64,000 nucleotides of DNA from NCBI GenBank assembly GCA_023101885.1, contig JALPQD010000087.1, forward strand, positions 6,019,016 through 6,083,015, in the 5' to 3' direction. The notes below the pieces were generated by a model. That model made no database searches and was not told the origin of the DNA. It was given only the letters and a program-made list of their open reading frames with translations. Both the position numbers and the translations under genes were made by a program. Below, one piece after another: positions 24,189 through 42,939 of the stretch; the first letter of the stretch is position 1, and the number at the start of each line of letters is the position of its first letter. This stretch comes from Typhlomys cinereus (Eukaryota; Chordata; Mammalia; Rodentia; Platacanthomyidae).

Positions 24189-24600
24189 TCTCCTCTCTTT
24201 TTTGTCTCTGACTCCCCAATGCCAACACCAAGTATGTGCTGGTGAGCACTGGATTATGGGCAGAGATCCCATCAGTGGCCATGTCCTTGAAGGTCATGGC
24301 TTCACCTCCCCCTCTTTTTTAGGAACACTTAATCTGCTCAACATTGAAAATGCTCTGGCATTTTCAAATAGCCAGAATCCCCTCGTCTTAACAAGATCTG
24401 TATTTTCATGTTCCTGTGCTTATTTCTAACCTGTAGCCGTCAACAGTAATCTCTGATATCCCCGTGGTCCTCGGTGGTCGTAGCAGCGGCATAGAATCAG
24501 ACAGCAAGGTGAGTTTCTAGTTCTATGGCTCAGTGTGTGGCCACTGCCAGGTTATCTGCCTTCTTTGAAACTTAGTTTTCTCTTTGCTTAAAGATGAATC

Positions 24601-24895
24601 TTGGGCTGCGGAGATGGTTCAGCAGTTAAAGCACTTGCCACAAAAGCAGAAGGACTAGAATTTGGATTCCTGGATACAAACTGCTATGTGGGTGTGGTGG
24701 CTCACCTGTAATTCCAGCCTCAGACCACAGAGACTGAGAATCCCCAGAGCAAGCTGGCTAGACAGACTAACCCTATAGGGGAGCTTTGGTTTGACTAGAG
24801 ACCCAGCCTCAAAAGAATAAGATGGAAAACAAACAGGATGATATCAACCTTGGACCTCTACACGCACGCACACACACATACACCACATGAAATAG
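24601..24895 (+). repeat. Composite SINE (second family)
   Basis: A head 'gggctgcggagatggttcag', then 'gtgggtgtggtggctcacct' and 'gtaattccagcctcagacca' (B1-like middle), then 'atcaaccttggacctctaca' and a CA-rich end. A second copy with the same order lies at 30778-31080. I do not know the family name. Confidence 0.7.
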
Positions 24896-25857
24896 GAAAT
24901 CAATGAATCTTACAATGAACTTTCCTGGGCACTTCATATGAAGGCTTTTGTGAAAATCAGATGTCATAAAGGGTACAAATATAGTAATATGTGGTGATAC
25001 TCTTCCTGACTCTAAGTTTCTATTTTTCTCTTTACGATATTTTGCCCTCTTAGTTCTCCTGATATTGGGGTAGGTGAGGCGTATCGCTCCGATTCAACAC
25101 CAGGCTATACAAGGTTCTAAAAACAGCATTTAGGCTTTCGCTCCCTACAGACGCCCTGTGGCTCTGAACAGAGTCTCACATGTCAGAAGCACTAGGGACA
25201 AGGTGCTGATGCAGTTAAAACTGCTGTCTTAGTCACCCTGACCATGCTGCTTTGCCAGGACACCCAGGGCTCAGAAAGAAAGGAGATCTGAAGTCAGAGA
25301 CCTCCGGCTCTGCCACTCAGAGCTTCCTTTGACGTGAACAAGTTCACTCCCTGTGCCGCTCAGAGCTTCCGTGCGTGTGTGCAAGCTCACCTCTCTGCCC
25401 CTCGCCTGATGTGGCAGGACGGGGGTGATTAACAGCACAACCTGCTTCATGCGGCTGCTGCGAAAATCAAAAACCTAAAGTAAGTGTAAGTGCCAGCTGT
25501 CACTATCTCTATGAGGGTAAGAGACAAGGCATGTCAAGGGTTCAGTATGTGAATACGTATAATTAGGCGTCGTGGGTTCCCATTTCTCTGGAATCAGAGA
25601 AGCTGCTTGGTTTTTTGAAGTAATATAAGTAAAGAGGTAAGGGTCTGCTCACTAGACTAGCCAATCCGGAGCCTTCCATACAGACCCCCTTTGCAATCAT
25701 TACTAGAGCCAGAAGGCATCGCAGGCAGCCTGTGACGAGGGCCCTTCTTCTTCTTCACCTTCCTCCTGGTCTAAATCAATTCAACTTGACTCGGTGGTCA
25801 GGCAATACCCAGAGTTCCACCATATGCCAGGCTCTGCACTGACCCTGGAGATAATAG

Positions 25858-26045
25858 TTATTTAATTTCATTTTATTTGGGAGCAAGTCGGAGAGAAAGC
25901 AGGAACACAGATGCCGCGGTGCACGGGTGAACGTCAGAGGACAGCTTTTGGAAGTCAGTTCTCTCTTTCCACCATGTGGGCTTCCAGGGATCAAATTCAG
26001 GTCGCCAAGCTTATGAGCAGGCACCTTACGCACTAAGACCTATGT
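25858..26045 (-). repeat. B2/B3-like SINE
   Basis: 'aacgtcagaggacagctttt', 'ccaccatgtgggcttccagg' and 'gatcaaattcaggtcgccaa' are the reverse of a B3-type B2-superfamily element. The A/T end is at the left. Confidence 0.8.
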
Positions 26046-26782
26046 TGCCAACCCTCAAGATTATCTTTCAAAGGATATTCATACCGTGTCTCCTAGGACA
26101 GGTCAGGCCTGCTTGCCAACTATAAAGAGCTCAAATTCCTTTAACACCATGCCACGACTTGGTAAGGGGTCCTTGTGTTAAAGGCTGTTCACTTATTTGT
26201 GGCAATGAAAATTTAAAGAAGTGGAGCCTAGGACGACAAAGCAGCTCGCTGGGGATGGATCTTGAAAGAGCTGTTCCATTGGTCTACAGGCCCTTCTTTC
26301 TGTCTCACGCTTTCTGGAGACTTCTTTCACTATGTTCTTCCCGCCACATGCTGTCTCACCACAGGCCAAAAGGCCAGGAGGTCAATGAAACTCCCGAAAC
26401 CATGAGCCAAAATAAACATGTCTTCCTTGTAAGTCCTTGGGAATGACCCGGGACCTGAAGCACACCAGGCAAACACTCGGCCAGTAGGTACATTCCCTCC
26501 TTGCAAACTGGTTAATCTTGGGTGTCTGTTATAGTAATGGAAAATGAGTCATGCAGCCCACTTCATGCTCTGGTGTCTGACCCTCCCCACATTGCCTCAT
26601 GGGAATTAGGCCATGTTGGGAACTCGTACTACTGCTGAACAACTGTCCTCTGAACAGAAGCCCCGTGTCTCTTGCCAGCACTCATGACCCTGCGTCTTGA
26701 TAACTGGTCAACTTTGACACAGGTTGAACGCCCAGACTCTTCACAGGTCTCAACTGTTAGACCACCACCTGTCATCCTTCTA

Positions 26783-27181
<399 letters not shown>

Positions 27182-27915
27182 TTACTTTCTCTACAAGTTT
27201 TCTGGAATACCTAACATGGGAGGTCCTTAACAGAGCCAGAGACAGCCCGAGGGGTCAGTGGGCATAAGACATGATCCCCCATGAGGACACTGAAGTGGAC
27301 ACCTGTGCTGCTTTGTAAGTAGCATTTTAATGTGTAGCCCTGACCATTCTCTGTTGGTTTAAAGATGTGCCCCAGCTTACCAGCTTTCTCGTATCTCTCA
27401 TATGATGTGAGGCACAGTAGAGTAAGGTCTCACTCCTTCCCGGGGTCTTAGAACTGGGCTCAGGACTCACACCTTTACATCGGTTGTTTCTCTGAGTGCC
27501 CAGAGAACAAAGTCAACCACCCAGGAAAGGGGAAGACTGGAAAGGCATTCGACCAAGCATGCACCCACTCAATAAGGCACAGTGGCATCTAGGCAAAATA
27601 AAGGACACAGCACTAAAGATGGCGCCAGCAGAGGTGTGCTCGGTGCTAGATAACCCCTCACTGTGTTCACCCTTGGCAGTTAGCCATGGGCTTCCTGGGC
27701 ATGTTGCAGCTGCCTCTGAAGGAGCCCAGGCTTGGAGATGTGACAGAGCCGTCATCCTTATCATCTCTTTTCCTGAAGGAGGGAAGGAGCAGAACGTTCC
27801 GCTCCATCTTCCCACCCTTCCTTCAATACTCTCCACTTGTTATTTAGCTATTTTTGGGGGTTAAAAGTGAAAGCTTCCAAACAATTTTAAAGTGGATGAG
27901 AGTTGGCTAGGTTCT

Positions 27916-28105
27916 CTTTTAAATTATTTATTTATGTATTTATTTATTTAAGAGGAAAGTGGGTGGGAGAGCAAGCATATGGAGGTCAGAGGGCAATTTT
28001 TAGATGCCAGTTTTCTCTGTCCACCATGTGGACTCTAGGGATCGAACTCAGGTCACCAAGTTTGTGCACAGATGTCTTTAAGTTCTGAACCATTTCATCA
28101 GCCCG
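27916..28105 (-). repeat. B2/B3-like SINE
   Basis: An A/T-rich (TATT)n end, then 'ggaggtcagagggcaatttt', 'ccaccatgtggactctaggg' and 'gatcgaactcaggtcaccaa', a well preserved reverse B3-type element. Confidence 0.82.
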
Positions 28106-28192
28106 TAGCTAGGTTCTTAGTTAATAGCAGCAGAATCTTACAGCATCCAAATCTTTTTAAAAAATATTTTTAAATATTTATTTATTTTGCAT

Positions 28193-28235
<43 letters not shown>

Positions 28236-28468
28236 AGTTACTATGTGTCCCTGTGGACCACTATGGGTAACTTCAGGAATCATCCTGGATTGTTTTTAAT
28301 CTCTTTTTTGCTTCACTCTGGAATTTTCCAGGCTGTGCCCATCAGGGCCAGAAGTATATAGGCCATGGCCATTTCCACCTGGCATTTTTACATAAGACCT
28401 GGGATTTGAACTCAGGACCTTCTGCTTGCAAGGCAGAATCTTAACCCCTGAGCCATTTCTCCAGCCCT
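28193..28468 (-). repeat. tRNA-derived SINE, old subfamily, with (TG)n(AG)n
   Basis: A TG run followed by an AG run (28193-28235), then 'gaatcatcctggattgtttt', 'catcagggccagaagtatat' and 'ctgagccatttctccagccc'. Full-length reverse copy. Confidence 0.87.
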
Positions 28469-28654
28469 ACAGCATCCAAATCTCAAGCTGTCCACTCTCT
28501 GCCCTGGCCTGCCCATCTAGAGCTTCAAGACTACAAATCTGAGCTACTTAAAGACAAGGTCGATGTGCTCCTAGACACACACACAGCAGGTACTCACACA
28601 CACAGCAGGTACTCACTGTGTCCAGGGACGGTGGAAAGAGCCCTCACGGGGAGG

Positions 28655-28840
28655 GTTTATGATTGAATTCTGGCTTAGCTACTTACTAGTTCTGCAACCT
28701 CAACCACATTATTGACATTTAGGTCACAGTTTTCTCTCCGGGAAAATGCAACTAATGCCTAGTCACAATCCCCGAAAGAGTTGTGTGTGGCAGTGTACAC
28801 ATATTCTCACCCAATCCTGGGAAGACATTCAAAGATCTGT
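28655..28840 (+). repeat. MIR-like ancient SINE
   Basis: 'gaattctggcttagctactt', 'actagttctgcaacctcaac' and 'cacagttttctctccggg' follow the MIR core order (tRNA-derived, shared by all mammals). It is strongly decayed. Confidence 0.6.
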
Positions 28841-29389
28841 GACTGCTGTTACTGATGCTCTAGACTAGGGGCCCCCAACACTGAGCCTGGGAAATAGAGG
28901 CATACACCCCTTCCCTACATACACTTGGTTCAATTCATTGGCCATTTCGATCAGTCACACTGACTCAGCACTAGGACTGTAATGTAATCCTTGGATGATG
29001 TTAGGATCAGAAAGAACTTAGGCTGCCATTGTGTGTGTCACCTGTACTGTTCCGGGAAAGAACCTCAGGTCTGTTGAACAGAATTGTGTTGAATTACAAA
29101 TTTACTGGAATTTAACTGTCTGCCCAGAATGTGTCTATCACTCATTCACTTAACAGTAGAGTCACTGAGAATTAGTATGAATCAGGAACTGGTCATTAAG
29201 GATGCTTAAGGAATGGAGCAGATGAAAGCCCCTTTTGATAGAATTAATATTCTGTAGAGTAAAAGTGACAAGCAAAGATTAGCTAAAGATAGAGGTGCTC
29301 CTCCAGAGAGGAAGATGGGGGAACCATTTTGGGATAATCAGAAAGACTCTGAAGAGGTGATATTTGGGCTGGAATTCTATTTAACACTT

Positions 29390-29895
29390 ATCATTATCTA
29401 TCTATCTATCTATCTATCATCTACCTACATCATCTATCTCTGTCTATCAACACCTATTTATCATCTATCTATATATCCTCTATGTATCATCTATATCATC
29501 CATTTTTCATTCACCAATATTTATCCTCTATCCCACATCTATCACCTATCAATCAAAGCTTATCATTTATCTATCGATCTATCTCCTTGTATCATCTCTC
29601 ATCTATCAATATCTATTTACCATCTACCTCTATTCACCCATCTGTCAATCATTTATCTATCAGTATCTATCCAGTATCTATCATCTATCTCTTTTTTTAT
29701 TTTTTATCTATCATCTCTCTTTTTTAATTTTTTATCTATCATCTATCTCTATCCACCTGTTATCTCTATATCATCTATCAATAATCTATCTACAACTATC
29801 TATCTCCATCTATCATCCAACATCTATATCAATCTGTATCTATCAATCAGTATCTCTATCTATCTATCTATCTATCTATCGTTCATTCATCTGTC
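29390..29895 (+). repeat. Imperfect (TCTA)n block
   Basis: Roughly 500 bp built of TCTATC, CATC and TATC strings, with pure (TCTA)n at 29393-29420 and 29856-29881. The long open frames over it (Tyr/Leu/Ser/Ile-rich) are compositional, not genes. Confidence 0.92.
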
Positions 29896-30362
29896 ATCTA
29901 TCTGCTTATTACAGTGGTGCTTGGGATCAAGTCCCTGGCCTTGCACATGCTGAGCTACCCCTGAGTTATATCCCAGGCCCTGGGTTGTGGCTTAACTAGT
30001 CCTAAGAAGAGTCTCGTGGGCAAGCGCAGCTGGAAAACACACACGTGAATGTGCAGGAATGAGCAGGGTGAGCGTGAGGCCTGCGTGCTGATGGCGAGGA
30101 GGAGACAGCGATGCAGGCGGGCGCCAGGCTGCAGCAGCTGACGGAGGTTGCTGAGCGCCCTGGACAAGGCAGGAGCGGGATGAGGCAGTGGAAACCCAAG
30201 CTTGGGCTTCCTGAGCTCTTCACGGCACCACCTCAGACGGCCCAAGGATCTAGCGCCTGCTCCAGTTTCGGGATGCCACGTCCCTCCAAGGGCTCCGCTG
30301 CCCACACTCCACCTATTCCTTCCTCAAGCTCCACATGTCTGTTGAGCTGGGACACGGTTCTT

Positions 30363-30475
30363 TTGTGGTGGTTGGTTTCACAGCATAGTCCAAGTTGGCC
30401 TGAACTCACTATGTCATCCAGGTTGACCCTGAACTGTGGCCTCCCGAGTGCTAGGAATACAGGATTGAGCCACCA
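30363..30475 (-). repeat. B1-like SINE
   Basis: 'catagtccaagttggcctga', 'actcactatgtcatccagg', 'ttgaccctgaactgtggcc' and 'gagtgctaggaatacagg' give a clear reverse B1. Confidence 0.78.
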
Positions 30476-30777
30476 TGCTAGTTTAGAACTGGGCTTTTCT
30501 ATGACCTTCTGGATACTTCCACAAGGATAACTCACTGGAAACCAGCACTGGGACCTGAGTGAGTTCTGCAACGGTGAGCCTCAGTTTCCCGGACCGTAAC
30601 AAGAGAATAGTCATACTGATGACGTCACAGGAGTGCTGTGAGGGATACAAGGCAGGGGGGCACTGGTGCTCCAGCTGTTTACGTGCTAAGACCGGAACAA
30701 TCAGGCGGCACAACCCCAGGGCAAGATAGCACGCGAACTCATGAAGCGTTCCACACTTTAAAAAGCATACAGGCAGG

Positions 30778-31080
30778 GCTGGGGAGGCAGTAGTTAGAGC
30801 ACTTGCCACAAAAACCAAAGGACTGGAATTCAGATCTCTAGATCCCATATAAATCCCCTGCAAAAAGGTGGGTGTGGTGGTGTACCTGCAATTCTAGCCT
30901 CAGGAGGCTGAGGCTGGCAATTCCCGGAGCAAGCCGGCTAGCCCGACTAGCTCTATTGGTGGTCTCTATATTTGATTAGAGACCTCGTCTTAAATGAGTA
31001 AGGTGGAAGAGCCATTGAAGATGATTCCTGACATCAACCTTGGGCCTCCACATCCATGTGCACACACATGCATGCACAAA
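30778..31080 (+). repeat. Composite SINE (second family)
   Basis: It shares the order of the 24601 copy: 'ggctggggaggcagtagtta', 'gtgggtgtggtggtgtacct', 'gaggctgaggctggcaattc', 'catcaaccttgggcctccac' and a CA-rich end. Confidence 0.7.
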
Positions 31081-31408
31081 TATGTGCACTCACAAACATA
31101 TAAGCGTACACACATATTCATCACTCAAATGCATACATATAAAGATGAAAAAGAAAAAAATACAGGCAGTAGTCTAGATGTTGAAATACAAGAAGAATTC
31201 AGAATGCTGAAGAATTTCCTTGTAATGAACAGGATGTGAGAATTGCCTTACTGATGACTCTCCCTGAGAAGCCTGCATCCATGCTCGGGTGTGGCTTATT
31301 CTTTCCCTGAGCAGCTCTTTTTCTATTAACTCCCTGTGCTTAAAGCTCTATGTTACAAATGTCTTTTGATAAACTCCAATTCTACTTCACACACACACAC
31401 ACAAATGG

Positions 31409-31643
31409 AACTGGAGAGATATGACTCAGGGGTTAAGACTCTGCTTTGCAAAGCAGAAGGACCTGAGCTCGGATCCCAGGTTCCACGTAAAAAATGCCAG
31501 GTGGTAATGGCAGCACCCTGTACTTCTGATCCTGGTGGGCAGAGCCTGGGAAATCTCAGAGCAAAGGAAGAAGGAGGTAGAAGCAATCCAGCATGATTCT
31601 CAAAGTCATCCTTCATCTTTCACAGGGACATACAGTGCCCTCT

Positions 31644-31700
<57 letters not shown>

Positions 31701-31735
31701 ACACACACACACTTAAAATAAATAAATAAATAAAT
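31409..31735 (+). repeat. tRNA-derived SINE with long (CA)n and (AAAT)n tail
   Basis: Sense copy: 'actggagagatatgactcag', 'gaaggacctgagctcggatc', 'ggtagaagcaatccagcatg' and 'ggacatacagtgccctctga', then (CA)n at 31646-31711 and (AAAT)n. This shows the old-subfamily 3' end clearly. Confidence 0.9.
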
Positions 31736-31876
31736 GAAGAAGGAAGATTGTAGTCCCAGTTAATGAGAAGGTGGAGGCAGGAGGACCATCTGAGTACAGG
31801 AGTTCAGAGTTACTCTGGTCAACACAAGAAACAAAGCGGGGCCCTTCACGGAGGGACATAGTCATTTAGTAAGTCA

Positions 31877-32158
<282 letters not shown>

Positions 32159-32461
32159 CTACGGCTCCTGCCGGCACCTGCACAGGTCAGGAGTGGATGC
32201 ACCTGCTTATCCATTCCCCGTGTGATTTATATAAGGGGGCGTCTGAGAGATCAGGGTCTCAAATGCAGCAGCACACTTGGTGCCTGTGACACCTACCCTG
32301 CCCAACCCCCAGTGTGGTAGAAAGGAGGACTGGGAGGCAACACATGACCAGGGGCAGGGCAACACCAGGTGATGATGTTAATTGTGGTAAGTATAGATTG
32401 TGCTTTACATACACATAATTCCTAAAACCTTCCCCTTTTTAAATTTGTTTAAATTTTATTT

Positions 32462-32492
32462 TGTGCGTGCATGCGTGCGTGCACGTGCGCGC

Positions 32493-32540
<48 letters not shown>

Positions 32541-32776
32541 ATCAGAGGGAACAGTATGTCCCTGTGGAGGACCAAGGATGACTTCAGGAACCATCCTGGA
32601 TTGCTTCTACCTTTTTTTGCTTCACTCTGGAATTTCCCAAGCTCTGCCCACCAGGACAGGAAGTACAGGCCACTGCCTTTTCTGCCTGGCATTTTGATGT
32701 GGGACTTGGGATTTGAACTCAGGACTTTCTGCATGCAAGGCAGAGTCTTAACCCCCGAACCATTTCTCCAGCCTGC
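32462..32776 (-). repeat. tRNA-derived SINE, old subfamily, with TG/CG-rich tail
   Basis: The 'gtgcgtgcatgcgtgcgtgc' and (TG)n tract (32462-32537) leads into 'tccctgtggaggaccaagga', 'gaaccatcctggattgcttc' and a decayed head 'gaaccatttctccagcct'. Confidence 0.88.
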
Positions 32777-33904
32777 CTTTTTAAGGTTTTTAAACATTAT
32801 TCTCTTAGTGTTTCAGACACGAATATCATGAAGCTATAATATTTTCACACCTGAATTTCCAACCCAACCCCCACTCCTTTTTCTATTACAACCTTTCTTC
32901 TTCTCTGCCAGTGTCCTTCCCACTTCCTGTCTTTTGCATGTATGGCTGGCTCACTGAGTTTCATCTGGGTTGTCTTTGATGGCACGTGCCTGAGCACTTG
33001 CTAAAGCATAACTAAGACCCTCTTGTTAATGCTCACATACTTGCTCCGGGAGTCTTACCAGATTTACCAGGCACAGCTGAAAAACTGCAGAATTTCATCA
33101 TGGGAAAAACAATGGAACAAACACTATCTATGCTCAGTCGATGCTAGAAGTGAAATCCAACCAGGTGTGTGTGGCTTATTTTGGGCCTTAACATCATAGA
33201 TATAGGACATATTCTGATACATAAGAGTGTTTCAGGCACAACTGATTTTGCTGTTTCTGGAGAGAAGTGGTGAACAGCTATATGTATAAAAATTCACATT
33301 AACAGAGTGAAAAGTCTAACACCTACAGACAGCACAATTTACAAAAGGGTTTGACTCCTTCGTGACCATGTACATGGAGAATACCACGTGGCGGACATCA
33401 GTTCTGTGCATGACAAGTCCAAGTGTTCAAGGCTTCATGTTTGGATTCTTTACCTTTAGGGGAGGAGGGGCTATAGAGTATGATTATTATAAATGAAGGA
33501 ACACTGAATTCAGTCACTAAATCCATGTGATCAAGTATAAACCTTGACTCAGCTCTGGAAGTCTCACGTGCTTTTTGAACCTTACTTGTTCCTGTACAAA
33601 ATGAAGTTGGCTCCCTTGTTCCCATAGCTCTTCAGAGCAAGGCCACTGCACAGCCTGCTTTGTTCCTCAGGTAGAGGGCATCCTAGGCTTTGATCTTAAT
33701 GTGGAGCTGCTTTGATGTTAATGGGAGCTTTCACACACATAGCCGTTCACCACTTCTCTCCAGGGCAGAAATAGCAGAATCAGTCGTGTCTGAAACACTT
33801 ACTTGTAAGTATCAGAATATCTTCTTTATCTGTGAAGTCAAGAAAACTTGGAGGAAGATCCTGATATTAAGGAACATGGGGAGTAGACTTGTTTATATCA
33901 GCAA

Positions 33905-34005
33905 GAAGGGTCAGGAAGTTCAAAATCATCCTTGGCTACATACTGAGTTTGAGGTTTGCCTGGGCTATATGAGACCCTGTCTCAAAATGAATGAAAATAA
34001 GAGTG
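33905..34005 (+). repeat. B1-like SINE fragment
   Basis: 'ggaagttcaaaatcatcctt', 'ggctacatactgagtttgag' and 'gagaccctgtctcaaaatga' are the second half of a sense B1. Confidence 0.72.
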
Positions 34006-34795
34006 AATGAATAGCTAAAACAGAATTTAGTTCTGCAATTTGCATAAATATCGGGAATTTCCATCATTCAGCTCACACGTTGGGTTGTTTTTTTTTTTTT
34101 TTTTTTAACAGTCGGAGAGCTGCTATTTGCCAAATCAGCTAAGATAAAATAATAAAAAATGGGTTGAGTGAGTAATAAACACTGCTGAATCGATCATTTT
34201 GACTCTTAGGGCCTTTCTGCTGAGGAAGCAAAATGGATTTTGAGAGTGCTCAAAGTGTTCCACTTTAGTTCCCACAGCTGTTTCCAGGCTCACGCCAATG
34301 GCTCTTGGTTAAAAATAGAACCTAACCATTGCAGGTTCAAATCTCTGTGGGACACTGGGGTGGGAAGGAGCACACGGAGGGATTTTCTCCTGGTGGGTCT
34401 CTTGATCCATCGATATACTTAATAGGGGAGAATTTATGTCAGGGCTTGAGAGTAGCCCAGACATGCTGTTCACCACCAACACTTTATTGATAAGGAAACC
34501 CGGGCCTCAGGCATTGAATTAACTCCCTCGCAGAACAGATCCTGGGAATAACGGGCTTTCTCCATGCCACCCACAGGCTTGTCATCTGCGGGTCTGTTTT
34601 GTTCCTAAGCCACAAGCAGAGTGTGTACGGCAGGCACTTGTGTAGTGACTCCTAATGACACCTGGTAAGTGCCTCTCAACCCCCGGCCTGCTCTCTTGTA
34701 CACTTACTCCTTCCACACAACCTGTCTCCTGAGATGGCAACATCTGGAAATAGCACAGAAGACCCAGAGCACAGGGACCCCTGTGTGCACACTCA

Positions 34796-36750
<1,955 letters not shown>

Positions 36751-37911
36751 TTATCAACACCAGCGAATACCAGGTGAGCCTCAGGTCCTATCCTCCATTC
36801 TCTCTACCCCTGAGGACTGAGGGTCTTCGGTCACTGCCACACAACACTAGGGGCTCCAGGAATTCCAGAGTCAGAGAAACAGGTTCTGGCTCTACTACTA
36901 GAAGCCATTTAGCCACTACTTATAGTAAAATCACCAACAGCCTATCTTCTAACTGACTGAATCATCCTGGTGAACCCAATAGGCAATCCTAAATTCTTCC
37001 CCAAGCTTTTGCTTCTGCAATCCTAGATTAGGTTCAGAGAGAACCCAAGTCTAGGCAACCTCTCCCATATCCACCCTGAATTCTCTGAACTGCCTGCCAC
37101 ATCTCTGTTTTTCTGGTTGTCTAGGAGACCACTTTCAGCATGCCTGACCCAACTTAGCTTACACCAGGCCAGGGTGAACTCTTCCACACCTTTGGAGCCC
37201 TATATAATGCCCAAACACAACATCTGCCCTTCTCAACTGCAGCCTGTTTGAGTTTCTGCTCAGAACAGCAAAAGTAAAAACAAGGGTCTCTTGACTCACA
37301 GCCCTCTCTTCTAGAAGGGGGCCCGATGCTCAGCTATGAGAGACTCCATTGAAGAGTCACACCAGAGACCGAGCACAAAGTCCACAGAGACTTACTGTTG
37401 GTGCTCAACAGAGTCCCTGATAGAAGATGCTGGTGTTAAGATCTGGGTTTAGAGGATACTAGGCGTAGCCATGGTTTCCAGTGGTCTCACATAGGCTGCT
37501 ATGCTCCTCGGAACATCCATATTCTGTTCTGTTCACACCCATGTTTCTTCCTCTACTGCACTTGGAATAATCTTTTGATCTTTATGATAAAGGTAGTAGG
37601 AGACAGTACATTTAGAAGACAGTGCTCATCTTAGAATTGCTTCTATGAAAGATGCCTGTAAGTTTATGCATTTGTCCAACAAAAATTTCCTTAGCACCTA
37701 GCATGTGCTATGCTAAGCAGTGTTTTAAATATCCTTGCTTTTAAAGAACTTACATGTTACTAGGCAAGAGGCAAAAAAAAAAAAAAAAAAAACACATAAA
37801 CAGATATTATCCAAATGGTGATAATATCAATGAATAAACTAGAAAGGTGCCATGGAAAAGTGCAATGGGGAGGGATGGGGTGAGGGGTAATTCCAGTAGA
37901 ATAGAGGCTCT

Positions 37912-38005
37912 AGCTGGGTGTGATTCCTACATTCAAAAGACTGAGGCAACAAGAGTTTGTGGACAGCCTGAGCTACATAGTAATACCTGTCTCAAGAATA
38001 AAATA
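37912..38005 (+). repeat. B1-like SINE fragment
   Basis: 'ctagctgggtgtgattccta', 'aaaagactgaggcaacaaga' and 'gcctgagctacatagtaata' followed by A-rich DNA indicate a decayed sense B1. Confidence 0.65.
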
Positions 38006-38031
38006 ATTAAATAAAAGTTAATTCTATGTAT

Positions 38032-38047
38032 CTATCATCTATCTATC

Positions 38048-38086
<39 letters not shown>

Positions 38087-38090
38087 ATCT
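38032..38090 (+). repeat. (TCTA)n microsatellite
   Basis: About a dozen TCTA/ATCT units with a few CATC interruptions. Confidence 0.92.
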
Positions 38091-39102
38091 CTCTATCTCT
38101 AGCATTATGTCACCTACAGTGTCTCTGATGTGCAGTTGTACTGAGCACCGCCACACTAGAGAGCCAGATACTGACAACTGGCAGGGAGAGGTTTTGGGCA
38201 GGGCAGGAAAACTCAAAGTCCTAAGAGAAGCCTGGACACAGATTGGTGGAAGTAGGAGAAATCAGGAGCCAAGGAAGAGGAGGCCAAGCCATCGAGGTTC
38301 TTCCATGTCTAGGTACAAGGACTACTGAGGTGGGGAGGGTCATTAGAGGAGGGGTGGGGTAAGGCTTTGACATTAGGCTGATTCAGTTCCTCTATGTGAA
38401 CCAGTGAGGCACGAACAAAACAGTTTCTTCACAGGCCACAAGGTCAATGATCAACTGCATGACAACAGTTTGCCTGTCATGCCCCATGTTATCATTTCTG
38501 TCATTCTGCTCATAGACCTACAGTGATGATGCCAACCCCTTATCTGTATAATTTGGTAGGGCTCCAATTAGCAGGGACTCCCACCTGTAAGCAGCCTCCT
38601 GGACCCACCTCTGGCTGGGCCAGGGTCCCCATTGGGCTGTTCAGCACCTTGCACTCCCTAATTTAAGAGATTTATCTAGTTGGTCTTCATTTCCTCTTTG
38701 CTTCTTGACACACGAGAGCTAAAGGTAGGGACCTGGATTTACTACTCTTTTTTTTTTGTCCTGTCACCAAGCACATGTTGACATTTAGGTAACATTTGTC
38801 AAATGACTAATTTAGGCAACGGGTGTGTGCAGATTAATAGCATGTCATCCAACCACAGACAGCATACAGCCAGGGTCCCACGGATTCTACCACTTAGTAA
38901 TGTCATAGATATCAGTTTGCAGCGACAAACTCACCAAGGATACATGTCCGAGAGCACATCCCTATTGCTAGGTGACTCATGACTGCATTCTAAATCTAGC
39001 ATTCAATTTCTATGCTGGAGACGGTTCATAGTTCATGCTCTACGTCAACTGACTGCTTGGATTGGGTTTATTTTGCAGCAGAAAAAAGTGTTTGGGCAGG
39101 GA

Positions 39103-39172
39103 AAGGTCCTAGCTCAGTGGTAAAGCACTTACTAGCATTCTCAGGACTCTGGGTTTACTCCCTTGCAAAACA
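39103..39172 (+). repeat. ID-like SINE
   Basis: 'ggtcctagctcagtggtaaa' and 'gcacttactagcattctcag' with 'gactctgggtttactccctt' follow the tRNA-derived ID consensus A and B boxes. Confidence 0.65.
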
Positions 39173-39491
39173 GATATGTGTACCAGCTCAGGGCTGTGGT
39201 TCAGGTCAGAGACCTTTCTAAAAGGACTCGGATAACCCCTCCCCTCCAAACTCCCAGGAGCCACCTGGAGTCCTGGCCCTGGGGAGACCAAGGTGAGACA
39301 TATTAAAGGCAGAGGTTTCAACAGACCAACGTAACTGTCAAGAAGCCACACACACACACGTGCAAACCCGGCATGGAGGCTGAGTCCCTGCAGAAGAACG
39401 GAAACCAGACGTGTCCCCCAGAAAAGAGCACCAAGGACAAGAGTGGGAGAGGAAGCAGGGAAGGCAGTCTGGGCTTCACAGGCGATGCTTA

Positions 39492-42939
<3,448 letters not shown>

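Noticed and set aside
29315..29953. 212-codon open frame rich in Ile/Leu/Ser/Tyr
   Set aside because: It is produced by the (TCTA)n block; no conserved sequence outside the repeat.
31646..31711. Regular short repeats considered as a CRISPR-like array
   Set aside because: Pure (CA)n at the end of a SINE; no unique spacers, and the genome is mammalian.
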